Source: Phycisphaerales bacterium
Lineage (GTDB): Bacteria; Planctomycetota; Phycisphaerae; Phycisphaerales; SM1A02
Length of the DNA stretch: 64,000 bases
NCBI GenBank assembly: GCA_030748805.1
Contig: JASMLG010000005.1
Coordinates: 19,573 to 83,572, forward strand
Reading direction: 5' to 3'
The notes under the pieces are model-generated. The model did not search any database. It saw nothing but the letters and a program-made list of their open reading frames with translations, and was not told the origin of the DNA. Below are positions 25,671 to 35,717 of this stretch, piece by piece. Each line of letters opens with the position of its first letter. Position 1 is the first letter of the stretch. A program made the position numbers and the translations under genes.

Positions 25671-26897
25671 CTATTGTATATCAGGAGTTACAGTAGCGGT
25701 AGTGGGTGACAAAATATCAAATCTGTTGGCATCAACCACACGAACTCGCCAATTAGCGTTCCATGCGTCGTTGCCAACAAGCCCAATTGTTTCACCAACA
25801 AGTCCTGTGAGATCCCAATCCTTGTTTACAGGCAAATAACCCAGCGTTCGTCCAGAATCTACATCCTGAATTCTATACATAAACGGGCGAAGTTGACCAT
25901 TAAAGGTATTAGAAAGCGATAATCGTCCAACTAAAACATAGTCTCCATACAAAGACACAACAGACTGGTAATCGGTTACATCCCCAGATTTTTCCGCAAG
26001 ATTGAGCCGGAGTGACTCAATCCTTTCCCGTTGCTTTTGTAAACCAGCCCACACTCCAAGTTGTTTTATTCGACCACCCGCAATTTGCTCAATAACCAGG
26101 TCGCCACTATTCTCAGAAAGCAGTTCTGAATACATAACCATTAGTGGTTCCACCTCAGCACCCATCACTGGTTCGGTGGTAATTTTTTTCCAAGCCTCCT
26201 CTAATCCAACAAGAGTCAACGGTTCAAGTCGAACGGGCTTTGTTTCAACAGCAACAGTTTCTGTATCTTCAGGAGAAACAGATTCTGTTGGAATAATTTC
26301 CAAACCACCAGTATCACCTAACATAGAAATAAGTTCAGGGGTTGCTCGTTCAACAGCTGAAGAGTCAACCCACCCAACTGCGTTGGTTGGTAATTTAATA
26401 GTATGAACAACATAAGCATCACGGTGCAACGTTCCGGGGCTAGTAGTTGTTGATTCAACAACCTGAACTTGATCCCCGCTTTGTAGTTGAAGTATTGGTC
26501 GCCAAGATCGGTACAAATCAACAGACTCGGTGTTTTTTGCAAGAACATCCAAATCACCACTTACACACCCACTTTCTCCAGTCACCTCAAAAATGTCGGT
26601 TTCAATTGCTGGATATTTTATATACCCAACAGTGTCTTCAAAAACACTTCCAGAGGTATCTACTTTTAACCAATCTTGCCGCTTACCACGAACACGAACC
26701 AAATCACCCTTTTTCGCTGTAGCAATCGCATAATAACTCTCGTTCGAACCACATCGAACATCAACTGTTTCAGCAGTCACTACCCCAACCCACGACGAAT
26801 CGCCCAAATCCCCATCACTTGATTGCGCAAGTGCAACGGTTGTTGGTACGATCAATACCATTAAAAATGATTGTTTTTTAGATTGTTTTGTTGGCAT
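25671..26897 (-). CDS. Secreted SH3-like domain protein of unknown function
   Basis: A 408-residue protein with a signal peptide (MPTKQSKKQSFLMVLIVPTTVALAQ). Residues about 35-95 form a bacterial SH3-type domain (VTAETVDVRCGSNESYYAIATAKKGDLVRV...WLKV), usual in cell-wall-binding or envelope proteins. A second SH3-like stretch seems to follow (SGDQVQVVE...VGWVDSSAV). The remainder is not recognised. Start ATG 26897 is fixed by a strong GAGGAGG just upstream (26904-26910); the frame continues to 26933. The gene is divergent from the TolC-like gene. Confidence 0.75.
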   Translation of the reverse strand: MPTKQSKKQSFLMVLIVPTTVALAQSSDGDLGDSSWVGVVTAETVDVRCGSNESYYAIATAKKGDLVRVRGKRQDWLKVDTSGSVFEDTVGYIKYPAIETDIFEVTGESGCVSGDLDVLAKNTESVDLYRSWRPILQLQSGDQVQVVESTTTSPGTLHRDAYVVHTIKLPTNAVGWVDSSAVERATPELISMLGDTGGLEIIPTESVSPEDTETVAVETKPVRLEPLTLVGLEEAWKKITTEPVMGAEVEPLMVMYSELLSENSGDLVIEQIAGGRIKQLGVWAGLQKQRERIESLRLNLAEKSGDVTDYQSVVSLYGDYVLVGRLSLSNTFNGQLRPFMYRIQDVDSGRTLGYLPVNKDWDLTGLVGETIGLVGNDAWNANWRVRVVDANRFDILSPTTATVTPDIQ

Positions 26898-27001
26898 TAT
26901 TGGCCTCCTCGACTTCCTTGTTTTGCAGGACACGTAATAATGGTGAGGGTATCCATCTTCACCAGTTCTAGCAACCTCTTCGATAACTATATTATCAATA
27001 C

Positions 27002-28741
27002 ATGTATCAAAAAATTACCCAAATTCTCACTTTGTTCACCATCACACTGACGCAAGGATGTTCAACTCCACTGAAAGGGTATAAAACAAACATCGACCCG
27101 CCTTCCGAAGAACCTGTAATTGTGGAAGATGAAGAAGGGGCGGTGGATCCAGATATTCTGATAGAGCTACCACACACAACACTAACCGAAGTAGAAGAAT
27201 CACTCGCTAGCAGGATGGAAGAAATTTTAGAACTAGCACCAGCAAATCTCGAAGACGACTGGGAGTCAAACATTGGCGTCAACCTTCACCACAACACCCC
27301 AACAACAGCTTCGATGTCTATGGACGACGCGATATTGTTTGCAATCGAAAACAACCTTGATATACAAATCGCGTCGATACAGCCAACAATAAAAGAACAA
27401 TCAACAAAAACCAAAGAAGCGGCCTTCGACTTTCTCTTTGGAGCAGGTGCAACTTCACAACACTCAAACAAACCACAACAACAGGTTGTTGTTGGTGGAG
27501 TACCAGTTAATTCAGCAGAATCATCTTCAGACACCCTTGACGGAAACCTGTCATTAGCAAAACAACTTTATGGCGGCGGGTCAATTACTCTCTCTACAAA
27601 CATCACAAAAACAAACAACTCGACAACAGGAACATTGGTCACACCAGATCCTGCGTGGCAGTCGATTGGAACAATAGACTTTACACAACCACTTCTTCGA
27701 AACTTTGGGGAAACAGTCACAAGGGCACAGGTTCATATTGCGGAAATAGTTCATGGACAATCTAAAGAAGATTTGAGAAGCACATTGAATACAGTTGTAA
27801 CATCAACAGAACAAGAATATTTAAACCTGGTTTTACAGTGGAAGACACTGCAAGTTAAAACATGGCTTCTTGATCAGGGCAAAAAGGTGGTAAAAATACT
27901 AGATATTCGCAGAACATATGACGCCGGCGAGGCAGACTATGCACAAGCGGTTGCGACGGTTCAACAAAGAAAAGCAGAGGTAATAAAACAACAATCGTTG
28001 GTTCAAAAGGCATCTGACAACATTAAAAAATTGATAAACACAGACGAGTTCTCGCTTCAAACAGAAGAGGTTATCCAGCCAGTTGGCGCTATTGAAGCCA
28101 CTCCAATCTCTATATCACTTAGACAAGCAATTGTTACCTCTTTAGAAAACAGGCCAGACCTTCACAAACTAAAACTTGCAATTCAAACCGAAGACATAAA
28201 TGTGCAAGTGGCTGACAACGAAAGACTTCCACAACTCGATATGCAGGCACAAATGTCTTTTTACGGACTTGGTGATACGGCTGGTGATGGATACACCGAG
28301 GTTTTTAACGCAGACTATATAAACTATCTTGCTGGTTTATCATTCCAGATACCACTTGGAAACAGAGCCGCAGAAGCAAACTACACATCATCTCGCCTTC
28401 AAAAAATGAGTGCGGTTGCAACATATAAACAGGCAATTCAACAAGCAACAATCGAAGTAAAAACCGCGCTTCGAGATATTGTGACAAACGCAGAACTTAT
28501 CAGAGCAAACAAAGCGTTCCGGATTGCTCAAACAGAAAACCTAAGGGCACTAAACATAGAAGAAGAAACGATGGCTGGGTTAAGCCCAACATTTTTGAAT
28601 CTAAAATTACAAACACAATCAGTATTGGCAACAGCGAGAATTGCAGAGTTTGCTTCAATTATTGATTACAACAAATCAATTTCACAACTATACCTAGCCA
28701 TGGGGACGACACTCGAAATGCACCAAGTGGACATAGAATGA
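27002..28741 (+). CDS. TolC-like outer membrane efflux lipoprotein
   Basis: A 579-residue outer membrane factor. The signal peptide ends in LTQGC, a lipobox, as in NodT/OprM-type proteins. MSMDDAILFAIENNLDIQIA opens the efflux domain, and the duplicated family motif appears around PDLHKLKLAIQTEDINVQVADNERLPQLD. Long helical coil segments alternate with short strand regions. Such proteins form the outer channel of tripartite export systems. No RND or ABC partner gene is adjacent, so the partner is elsewhere. It overlaps the next gene by 4 bases (ATGA). Confidence 0.88.
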   Translation: MYQKITQILTLFTITLTQGCSTPLKGYKTNIDPPSEEPVIVEDEEGAVDPDILIELPHTTLTEVEESLASRMEEILELAPANLEDDWESNIGVNLHHNTPTTASMSMDDAILFAIENNLDIQIASIQPTIKEQSTKTKEAAFDFLFGAGATSQHSNKPQQQVVVGGVPVNSAESSSDTLDGNLSLAKQLYGGGSITLSTNITKTNNSTTGTLVTPDPAWQSIGTIDFTQPLLRNFGETVTRAQVHIAEIVHGQSKEDLRSTLNTVVTSTEQEYLNLVLQWKTLQVKTWLLDQGKKVVKILDIRRTYDAGEADYAQAVATVQQRKAEVIKQQSLVQKASDNIKKLINTDEFSLQTEEVIQPVGAIEATPISISLRQAIVTSLENRPDLHKLKLAIQTEDINVQVADNERLPQLDMQAQMSFYGLGDTAGDGYTEVFNADYINYLAGLSFQIPLGNRAAEANYTSSRLQKMSAVATYKQAIQQATIEVKTALRDIVTNAELIRANKAFRIAQTENLRALNIEEETMAGLSPTFLNLKLQTQSVLATARIAEFASIIDYNKSISQLYLAMGTTLEMHQVDIE

Positions 28742-29682
28742 CCATAGAAGCACCAAGCGATGAGGCTATTGATTCAGCAGTAAAAACCCTACAAAACGGA
28801 GGAATTGTGGCGTTTCCAACCGAAACCGTATATGGATTAGGTTGCGACACATTTAACACCAACGCAATCGACCTTGTGTACAAGACAAAGGGCCGACCAA
28901 TCAACAACCCAATGATTGCGCATATACAAAATGTGTCTTTGGTAAATGAACTTACTTATGATTGGGATGACAGATGTGAAGCACTAGCAAGAGAATTTTG
29001 GCCTGGACCACTCACAATAGTTCTCCCCAAAAAAAAGAGTGTTCCTAAATCAGCTTGTGGTGGAAGAGAAACAATTGCTATTCGGTGCCCAAAACACACT
29101 GTTGCTCAGAAACTCTTAAAACAGTTTGGACACCCTGTTTCTGCACCATCAGCAAATGTTTCTGGTTACATTTCTCCAACAACAGCACAGCATGTTGAAG
29201 AAGCGTTTGGTTCTTGTATCAACATTCTTGATGGTGGACCCTGTGAAAATGGAATTGAATCAACCGTTTTATCACTTGTGGGCACCCCCAAAATACTTCG
29301 CCCCGGAACAATCACTTGTGATGAAATTGAGAATGTAATTGGTTCAATATCCAACCAAAGACAAACCTCACAAACAGATTCACCCGGAACATCACTCCAA
29401 CACTATGCTCCAAACACACCAGCCAAACTAGTATCTTCGAAGGAACTAATAAAAATAGAGGACAACACTTGTGCAACAATAGTGTTGTCAGGTATCCCCA
29501 ACAAATCCAAAAAGAACATTCAAATGCCAACATCACCAAAAGAATATGGCGCAAAAATATATGGTGCATTAAGAGAACTAGACGCCATCGGAGTATCTGT
29601 TATTTTTATTGAAAAACCGCCAACAACAACAAGTTGGCTCGCTATTCAAGATAGATTAAAGCGTTGCGCGGCTGGACGCTAA
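28738..29682 (+). CDS. tsaC: Threonylcarbamoyl-AMP synthase, two-domain Sua5/YrdC type
   Basis: A 314-residue enzyme making threonylcarbamoyl-AMP for the t6A37 tRNA modification. The YrdC domain shows GGIVAFPTETVYGLG, the KTKGRP nucleotide motif and SAPSANVSGYISPTTA. SPGTSLQHYAPNTPA is the linker typical of Sua5, and a short C-terminal Sua5 domain follows, so this is the long form and not the single-domain TsaC. It is translationally coupled to the TolC-like gene by a 4-base overlap, although their functions are unrelated. Its end overlaps the convergent ChaN-like gene by 4 bases. Confidence 0.92.
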   Translation: MTIEAPSDEAIDSAVKTLQNGGIVAFPTETVYGLGCDTFNTNAIDLVYKTKGRPINNPMIAHIQNVSLVNELTYDWDDRCEALAREFWPGPLTIVLPKKKSVPKSACGGRETIAIRCPKHTVAQKLLKQFGHPVSAPSANVSGYISPTTAQHVEEAFGSCINILDGGPCENGIESTVLSLVGTPKILRPGTITCDEIENVIGSISNQRQTSQTDSPGTSLQHYAPNTPAKLVSSKELIKIEDNTCATIVLSGIPNKSKKNIQMPTSPKEYGAKIYGALRELDAIGVSVIFIEKPPTTTSWLAIQDRLKRCAAGR

Positions 29683-30641
29683 TTACTATCTTTTTCTACA
29701 ACCATAAAATCTGCGATGGGTGGAGATCCTCCCCAATCTTCTTCTGGGATTTCCCTCTGAATTGAAACCACCAGTATTTTTGCTTCTGGCATTCTGTTGC
29801 GTAATTCTTGAACAATGCCGCCATCATATTCAACGTGAAATTGCCCAACCAGAAGAATCACCTTTCTGTCACCACTCGGATGTGCATTAACAACCGATTG
29901 AGCCATCGTCGCGTCCCACGCTTGTTGGCTCCGAAAAACAGGCAACATTGGATCATCTGGGTCGATTACACTCACATCAATCTCTGGTGACTCTTCTTCA
30001 GACCCCTCGTCGCCACGCATCTTTTCCCCAAGTTCCCAAAATCGTTGACGATACCTACCACCTGAAAGTTCTTCTGGGTAATCAATGTAACCGCGACGAG
30101 ATCCCGTTAATTCATCAATCTTTTCATACCCATCAATTCTTGCAATCCGAACATAACGTCGTGGTGCGTTTGCGCCAACCACGCCTCCACCACGACTTTT
30201 TGCTGCATCAATAATCGGTTGGTACCATGCACTCCAACCTCCGCTCGCCCCCCAATTTTTAGAGTTTGTTAATTTCTCAAAGGTTTCATCGTCAATAAAA
30301 TCTTCCATATAGTCGTCGATAAGTATTTGTTCATCACGTTCTAACATTTCAAGAGCAAGAATACTGTTTGGATATGTGTCCATCACATCCTCAACAACAG
30401 CAAGTTGTACAGCATGTCCTACTGCATGGTCGTGTTGCTCACCAAGCAAAATAATATCCGCCTCATGGATTTTAGATAAGAGTTCTGACCAATCGACACG
30501 CTTTGCCGAAACGGGTTTGATAATAGCAACATCTTCCCGAACCAAAATACCAACATCTGAGACGTGTGTGGGTCCAATCGGTGCAGAAGTGCACCCAGCC
30601 AAAAAAAGAAAGAAAACGATAAATCCAAAAGATATTTTCAT
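29679..30641 (-). CDS. ChaN-like haem-binding/Tiki superfamily lipoprotein
   Basis: A 320-residue lipoprotein with signal MKISFGFIVFFLFLAGC. The core block ADIILLGEQHDHAVGHAVQLAVVEDV followed by ALEMLERDEQ is the signature of the ChaN/DUF399 family; other conserved segments are NWGASGGWSAWYQPIIDAAKSR, NAPRRYVR and LLVGQFHVEYDGG. ChaN from Campylobacter binds haem and was proposed to act in iron uptake; the family is related to Tiki-type proteases, so function is open. ATG 30641 is preferred to GTG 30680 because it begins a proper signal peptide. Confidence 0.83.
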   Translation of the reverse strand: MKISFGFIVFFLFLAGCTSAPIGPTHVSDVGILVREDVAIIKPVSAKRVDWSELLSKIHEADIILLGEQHDHAVGHAVQLAVVEDVMDTYPNSILALEMLERDEQILIDDYMEDFIDDETFEKLTNSKNWGASGGWSAWYQPIIDAAKSRGGGVVGANAPRRYVRIARIDGYEKIDELTGSRRGYIDYPEELSGGRYRQRFWELGEKMRGDEGSEEESPEIDVSVIDPDDPMLPVFRSQQAWDATMAQSVVNAHPSGDRKVILLVGQFHVEYDGGIVQELRNRMPEAKILVVSIQREIPEEDWGGSPPIADFMVVEKDSN

Positions 30642-30737
30642 TTCAACAGCATCCCACCGCAACCAATCCTTGTCAATCACGAAAACATATAAAAAACACT
30701 CGCTTTTTGATTAAAAATGCTCATAATAGAGGTCACC

Positions 30738-32936
30738 ATGATGCTGTTTTCTACAATTACTCTAACAATAGGCGCCACCCTTTCGACCGGACAATATGAT
30801 GGAATCTCCATTGTCCACACTCATATCGAAAACCAAAAACAACTTAACACTCTACGAGATTTGGGGGCTCGATCTTTGGACTGCTTCGACCACAAAGGTC
30901 TGACGCCAATGTTGTTCGATGATTCTATTATTGAATTTGCAAAAAAAATGAATATAGAATTTGAAGTTCTAGAAACAAACATCGATTCATATATTTTAAA
31001 ATATGAACAATCTCGTGAAGAAGCCAGAATGCGTGGGCTGGGTGGTTGGTACAGTGATTTTAAAACCTGGAACGAAGTTAACACTCGGCTAAACCAAGTT
31101 GAACAAATGTACCCAAACATAGCCTCAGTCTTTACTGTCGGAGTAACTCACGAGGGGAGAAACATACAAGGTATACGGATTACTGCGCCTGGAGATTCTA
31201 CTGGTAGAAAGCAAGTGCTTTGGAACGGATGCCAACACGCCCGAGAGTGGGTAGCAGTCATGGTTCCAATGTATATTATTGATGCCCTTGTTGATGGTTG
31301 GAATGTTGATTCTGAAATAACTACAATTCTCGAATCCACAGAAATAATAATTGTTCCAATCGTAAACCCAGATGGATATGAGTTTACATATGCTCCAAAT
31401 GGCGACCGATTTTGGAGAAAAAACAGGAGGAACAACTCAGGATCATGCGAGGGCGTAGATTTAAACCGAAACTGGGGTTTTGCTTGGAACGGTGGCGACA
31501 GCACAAGTACAAACACGTGTAGCGATGTGTATGTCGGTCCAAACGCGTTTTCCGAACCAGAGGCACAAGCAATGAGGGACCTGGTTGTATCGCTTCCAAA
31601 TCTAGTAGCACACATTGATTTTCATAGTTATTCACAACTAGTTCTTGAGCCGTGGGCAAGCAGTAACAACACCCCACCACGAGTAGATATAGTAAAAGCA
31701 TTGTCTGGCGACATAAGTGATGCAATATTAGGTGTTCATGGTGAAATGTATGTTGCAGGAACTGGCGGCGACCTGTTGTATTTGGCTGATGGCGTGTTTC
31801 CAGATTGGGTAACAGACCGCGGAGCCCTCTCGTATACGGTTGAGTTGAGACCCACTGGCTCTCCTGGATTCGACCTTCCACCAGACGAAATATTGCCAAC
31901 CTGCGAAGAAAATCTAGCTGGAGCAATGGCAATGCTTCGGTTTATTCAAAATTCAGTTTCGTTTTCGTTTCCAAACGGTATTCCTGGGTTTGGATTAGCC
32001 GGAGAAATGCAAACGCTTCCAATTACAATCGAACCAGTTTTTGAAGAAGTGTTGCTCGAAAATACAGCAACACTCCATGTTCGTTATGGAAGCAACGGGC
32101 CTTTTGCTCCTAGGCCAATTCAACACGATTCTGGAACTCAATACACAGCCCAGATACCAATATCGACCTGTGGTGTAAACAGTGAGTATTGGATAAGTAT
32201 TGAATCCACAGACGGAGAAACCCACAGGTATCCGCTTGGAGAAGAAGTGATGCAAGTAGGTGTAGCTACAGAGATTCAAAACTGGAATATGGACACCAAT
32301 CCAAACTGGCAAACCTCAGGTCTTTGGTCGTGGGGCGCACCAACGGGTGGTGGCGGGCAATATGGAAATCCAGATCCAACAAGTGGTGCAACTGGCCAGT
32401 ATGTTTTTGGGTATAACCTTCAGGGTGATTACGAAAACAACCTTGCAGAAAAACACCTAGTAACCCCAACCATCAATGTTTCAAACCAGCAAAACATTCA
32501 ACTTCAATTTGATAGATATTTAAATGTTGAACAACCCGCCTATGACCACGCTTCAATATCAGTTCGTGCCGATGGTGGTTCTTGGTCTACATTGTGGACA
32601 AACACATCAGTTATAGAAGATTCTCAGTGGGTTTCGGTTTCTTATGACCTTTCTCAAACTATTGGTTCGGCCCAAACAGTTGAAATTCGCTGGACAATGG
32701 GAACAACAGACACTTCGTGGCGCTATTCAGGGTGGAACATTGACGATGTTCAACTTCTTGCAATGTCAAACACGGCTGTCCAAGGCGACGTTAATTGTGA
32801 CGGCGTTGTAGATGTGTCAGATTTATTAAACATCATCTCAAACTGGGGTTTCTGTGACGGTATTTGTGGTTCAGATATCGTTCCAGATGGAACCATCAAC
32901 GTTTCCGACCTTCTCCAAGTTATTGGAAACTGGTAG
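30738..32936 (+). CDS. Secreted M14 zinc carboxypeptidase with dockerin-like tail
   Basis: A 732-residue secreted protein. After a signal peptide (MMLFSTITLTIGATL) comes a propeptide-like region, then an M14 carboxypeptidase domain: zinc ligands in GCQHAREW (HxxE) and in VAHIDFHSYSQ, substrate arginine/asparagine in VDLNRNWG, and the catalytic glutamate in YTVELRPTG. A jelly-roll-like domain follows (WSWGAPTGG...NIDDVQLLA). The C-terminus has two DxDxDG-style repeats, GDVNCDGVVDVSDLLNII and DGTINVSDLLQVIGNW, a tail common on exported planctomycete proteins. Start ATG 30738 has GAGGT five bases upstream; the frame extends to 30717. Confidence 0.92.
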   Translation: MMLFSTITLTIGATLSTGQYDGISIVHTHIENQKQLNTLRDLGARSLDCFDHKGLTPMLFDDSIIEFAKKMNIEFEVLETNIDSYILKYEQSREEARMRGLGGWYSDFKTWNEVNTRLNQVEQMYPNIASVFTVGVTHEGRNIQGIRITAPGDSTGRKQVLWNGCQHAREWVAVMVPMYIIDALVDGWNVDSEITTILESTEIIIVPIVNPDGYEFTYAPNGDRFWRKNRRNNSGSCEGVDLNRNWGFAWNGGDSTSTNTCSDVYVGPNAFSEPEAQAMRDLVVSLPNLVAHIDFHSYSQLVLEPWASSNNTPPRVDIVKALSGDISDAILGVHGEMYVAGTGGDLLYLADGVFPDWVTDRGALSYTVELRPTGSPGFDLPPDEILPTCEENLAGAMAMLRFIQNSVSFSFPNGIPGFGLAGEMQTLPITIEPVFEEVLLENTATLHVRYGSNGPFAPRPIQHDSGTQYTAQIPISTCGVNSEYWISIESTDGETHRYPLGEEVMQVGVATEIQNWNMDTNPNWQTSGLWSWGAPTGGGGQYGNPDPTSGATGQYVFGYNLQGDYENNLAEKHLVTPTINVSNQQNIQLQFDRYLNVEQPAYDHASISVRADGGSWSTLWTNTSVIEDSQWVSVSYDLSQTIGSAQTVEIRWTMGTTDTSWRYSGWNIDDVQLLAMSNTAVQGDVNCDGVVDVSDLLNIISNWGFCDGICGSDIVPDGTINVSDLLQVIGNW

Positions 32937-32967
32937 CATATAACCAACAAAACATAGGAGGTGTGAT

Positions 32968-34089
32968 ATGTTAACCATCACAACAATGTTAGTGAGTTGT
33001 GTCGCTGGAATTACAACCCAAGCAACAACAGTTTCAAGTAAATGGTATGACGGCGATGTTGACAAACAGGATCGTCAATCAATCGAAGCAATGGTTTCTT
33101 TTGCACCACCACCACTTGCTGAAAGCGCATACTGGATACTTCCAGATGGCGCAGAGTCATCCAACTGGGAAGATCATCTTGGCAAGGTTGTAGTTGTTCA
33201 GTCTTGGACAAACGCAAAATCAAAGGGTCGACGAACAGCTTCTGTTGTCAGTAGTTTACTAGAAAAAACCAGCAATCCAGAAGACGTTGTGTTGTTAACC
33301 ATCCACACCCCAGAGGGTCACAAGTCTGCAGAAAGTTATATTAAAAAGAAAGAGCTTACGTTTAATACAATTGTTGACCCCACCGGAGAAACGTGTAACC
33401 AACTCGGTTTTTATAAAACACCTACAAACTTTATCATTGATCGAAACGGAGCAGTTCGTCATGTTGGTATACAAAACAAATGGTTAGCAAAAACCGTCGA
33501 TTTGTTACTAGACAAGCCGTTTAATCCAAGAAAGAAAACTAAAACATTTGTGCAGCCAGAAACAGTGAAAGAAACCGAGCCGACGGCGTCGTATCCAGCA
33601 TATAGCGACAAGTTTGGATCAGCGAAGAATCAACAAGGGAAAAAAGCTCCAAAATTTAGGGTTGATGAGTGGATTTCTGGAGAAGTTGACGTGAGTGGTA
33701 AAACTAGAATAATTGAGTTTTGGGCAACATGGTGCCCACCATGTGTTCGCTCAATCCCACATATGAACGAGTTACAAAAACATTTTGGTGACGATATCGC
33801 CATTGTTGGTGTGTCTGGAGAGACAGCATCTAAGGTGAAAAGTTTTACAAGAAAAACAGAAATGAAATATGGTGTTGCTGTGGACCCAAAGAAAAGAATG
33901 CAAAACGCTGTTTCGTGCAAAGGTATTCCACTTGCAATGATTATTAGTAGCGACGATATTGTTAGGTGGCAAGGACACCCAAGCCGACTTACTGAAGAAT
34001 TGATTCAACAGGTTATTGATGCTGACGGTGGTAGTGGAGGAAAAACACCCAAACGAGGTCGGTGGAATATAAAAACAGATCATGGTTGA
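32968..34089 (+). CDS. Secreted protein with two tandem thioredoxin-like (TlpA/redoxin) domains
   Basis: A 373-residue exported protein (MLTITTMLVSCVAGITTQA signal). The first redoxin-like domain, around residues 55-175, has VVVQSWTNAKSKGRR where CxxC should be, so it lacks the redox motif, but it keeps a cis-proline site (KTPTNFIID). The second, about 210-365, has FWATWCPPCVRSIP with active CPPC and GIPLAMII. The role is probably thiol-disulphide exchange in the periplasm. GGAGG lies 8 bases before ATG 32968. It overlaps the MATE gene by 8 bases. The VKOR fusion at 7548 shows the same pattern of one active and one dead thioredoxin domain. Confidence 0.85.
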   Translation: MLTITTMLVSCVAGITTQATTVSSKWYDGDVDKQDRQSIEAMVSFAPPPLAESAYWILPDGAESSNWEDHLGKVVVVQSWTNAKSKGRRTASVVSSLLEKTSNPEDVVLLTIHTPEGHKSAESYIKKKELTFNTIVDPTGETCNQLGFYKTPTNFIIDRNGAVRHVGIQNKWLAKTVDLLLDKPFNPRKKTKTFVQPETVKETEPTASYPAYSDKFGSAKNQQGKKAPKFRVDEWISGEVDVSGKTRIIEFWATWCPPCVRSIPHMNELQKHFGDDIAIVGVSGETASKVKSFTRKTEMKYGVAVDPKKRMQNAVSCKGIPLAMIISSDDIVRWQGHPSRLTEELIQQVIDADGGSGGKTPKRGRWNIKTDHG

Positions 34090-35644
34090 GGATACTCAGC
34101 CAGAAAACAAAAAACTAAACCTTTCAGATCTACGACTTGCCGTTAGAGAGGTTTGGTCGTTGGCGTGGCCAACAATCATCACAATGACAAGTTTCACGGT
34201 GATGCAATTTGTTGACAAGTTAATGGTAAGCCAGGTTGGACCAACAGAAATTGCCGCCCAAGGGAATGCTGGCACTTGGTCGTTTGCAATTATCGCAACA
34301 GTTATGGGGGTTGTTACAGTAGTAAACACATACGTAAGCCAACACCTTGGGGCCGGTACTCCTAAAAACGGCCCAAAATACCCGTGGGCTGCTGGTTGGA
34401 TGGCTGCAGTTTCTTGGCTTCTTATCATTGTCCCTTTTATATTTATTGTTCCACATATTTTTAACCACATTCACCCTTCACAAGAGGAAGTGAAACTTGT
34501 AGTTTTAGAAACCCAATATGCAACATACACGCTTGTCGGCAGTTTTTTCTTGTTGATTGGCAGGGGATTCTCTCAATACTTTTTTGGCATGCATATGCCA
34601 AAAATAATAACCGTCTCTACAATTATCGCAAACGTTGTAAACGTAATAGCAAATTACATTTTAATTTTTGGCGAAGATGGAGTTTCTGGACTTGTTCCTG
34701 GTATTCCTGGAACAAAAGCACTTGGGTTGCAAGGAGCGGCAATTGCAACCGTGATAGGCATGTTTATGGAGATGATTATTCCACTCCTAATTTTTCTTGG
34801 TCCAACATTCAATAACAAATATTCAACACGTGCACCATGGAAGCCCTGCCTAAAAACAATGCGGGCGATTTTTAAAATTGGTTGGCCGGGAGCCATTCAG
34901 TGGGGAAATGAAATTATTTGTTGGGCATTGTTTATGACTGTGTTTGTAGGAAAGTATGGAACAAACGCAATGGCTGCGGGATACATTGCGCTGGGATATT
35001 TACACCTTAGCTTTATGCCCGCGGTAGGAATTAATGTTGCGATAAACTCGGTTGTGGGAAAATACATTGGGGCAAAAAAACCAGATGTTGCAGTTTCCAG
35101 AGCACGTGTTGGTGTCGGCATAGCTCTTGTGTATATGACATTTTGCGCAACAATTTTTGTTGTGTTTAGGCACGAACTCATGGAGTGGTTTGTTAACGAG
35201 TCTAGTTATACGGACCAAGAACTGCAAGAAATAATTAGCATTGGTGCAAACATGTTGATCATGGTTGCCCTTTTTCAAACAGTAGACGCACTTGGCATTG
35301 TGTATACAGGCGCCCTTCGAGGGGCTGGTGACACGGTCTGGCCAGGAGTGGTTACCGCGGTGTATAGTTGGGTGTTTATAGTTGTGGGCGGATGGGTTGC
35401 GGTAACATATTTTCCACAAACGGAATCAATTGGGCCCTGGATTGCAGCTGCAACATATGTCATTCTTATTGGGATAACGATGACAATACGCTTTGAACGT
35501 GGTGGATGGCGAAGCATAAAACTTATTGAGGGGGACGAGAGCGTGGAGGCTGCAAGGGCTGCTCCTCTTACAATTGGCCCTCCATCACCAGAGGCAGATG
35601 TTGCGATAGCCGATTTTGTTGATCCACCAGACATAGACAAGTAA
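34082..35644 (+). CDS. MATE family efflux transporter
   Basis: A 520-residue polytopic membrane protein with about 12 hydrophobic helices in two halves. AWPTIITMTSFTVMQFVDKLMVSQVG is the family's opening block, and the second half begins IFKIGWPGAIQWGNEI, with GALRGAGDTVWPG near the end. MATE proteins expel cationic drugs or metabolites using Na+ or H+. The C-terminal 45 residues are hydrophilic (EGDESVEAARAAP...) and cytoplasmic by inference. Translation is likely coupled to the upstream thioredoxin protein. Substrate unknown. Confidence 0.92.
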   Translation: MVEDTQPENKKLNLSDLRLAVREVWSLAWPTIITMTSFTVMQFVDKLMVSQVGPTEIAAQGNAGTWSFAIIATVMGVVTVVNTYVSQHLGAGTPKNGPKYPWAAGWMAAVSWLLIIVPFIFIVPHIFNHIHPSQEEVKLVVLETQYATYTLVGSFFLLIGRGFSQYFFGMHMPKIITVSTIIANVVNVIANYILIFGEDGVSGLVPGIPGTKALGLQGAAIATVIGMFMEMIIPLLIFLGPTFNNKYSTRAPWKPCLKTMRAIFKIGWPGAIQWGNEIICWALFMTVFVGKYGTNAMAAGYIALGYLHLSFMPAVGINVAINSVVGKYIGAKKPDVAVSRARVGVGIALVYMTFCATIFVVFRHELMEWFVNESSYTDQELQEIISIGANMLIMVALFQTVDALGIVYTGALRGAGDTVWPGVVTAVYSWVFIVVGGWVAVTYFPQTESIGPWIAAATYVILIGITMTIRFERGGWRSIKLIEGDESVEAARAAPLTIGPPSPEADVAIADFVDPPDIDK

Positions 35645-35648
35645 CCTT

Positions 35649-35677
35649 TTGCATTATGTGACAGGGTTTAGTACAAT
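35649..35677 (+). promoter_or_regulatory. Probable sigma-70-type promoter for the TPR/alpha-CTD gene
   Basis: TTGCAT (35649-35654) and TACAAT (35672-35677) with exactly 17 bases between them, 40 bases upstream of the GTG start at 35718. Confidence 0.55.
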
Positions 35678-35717
35678 TTAAGGTCACGTATTTTTACAAA
35701 GAGACGGAGACGCAAAA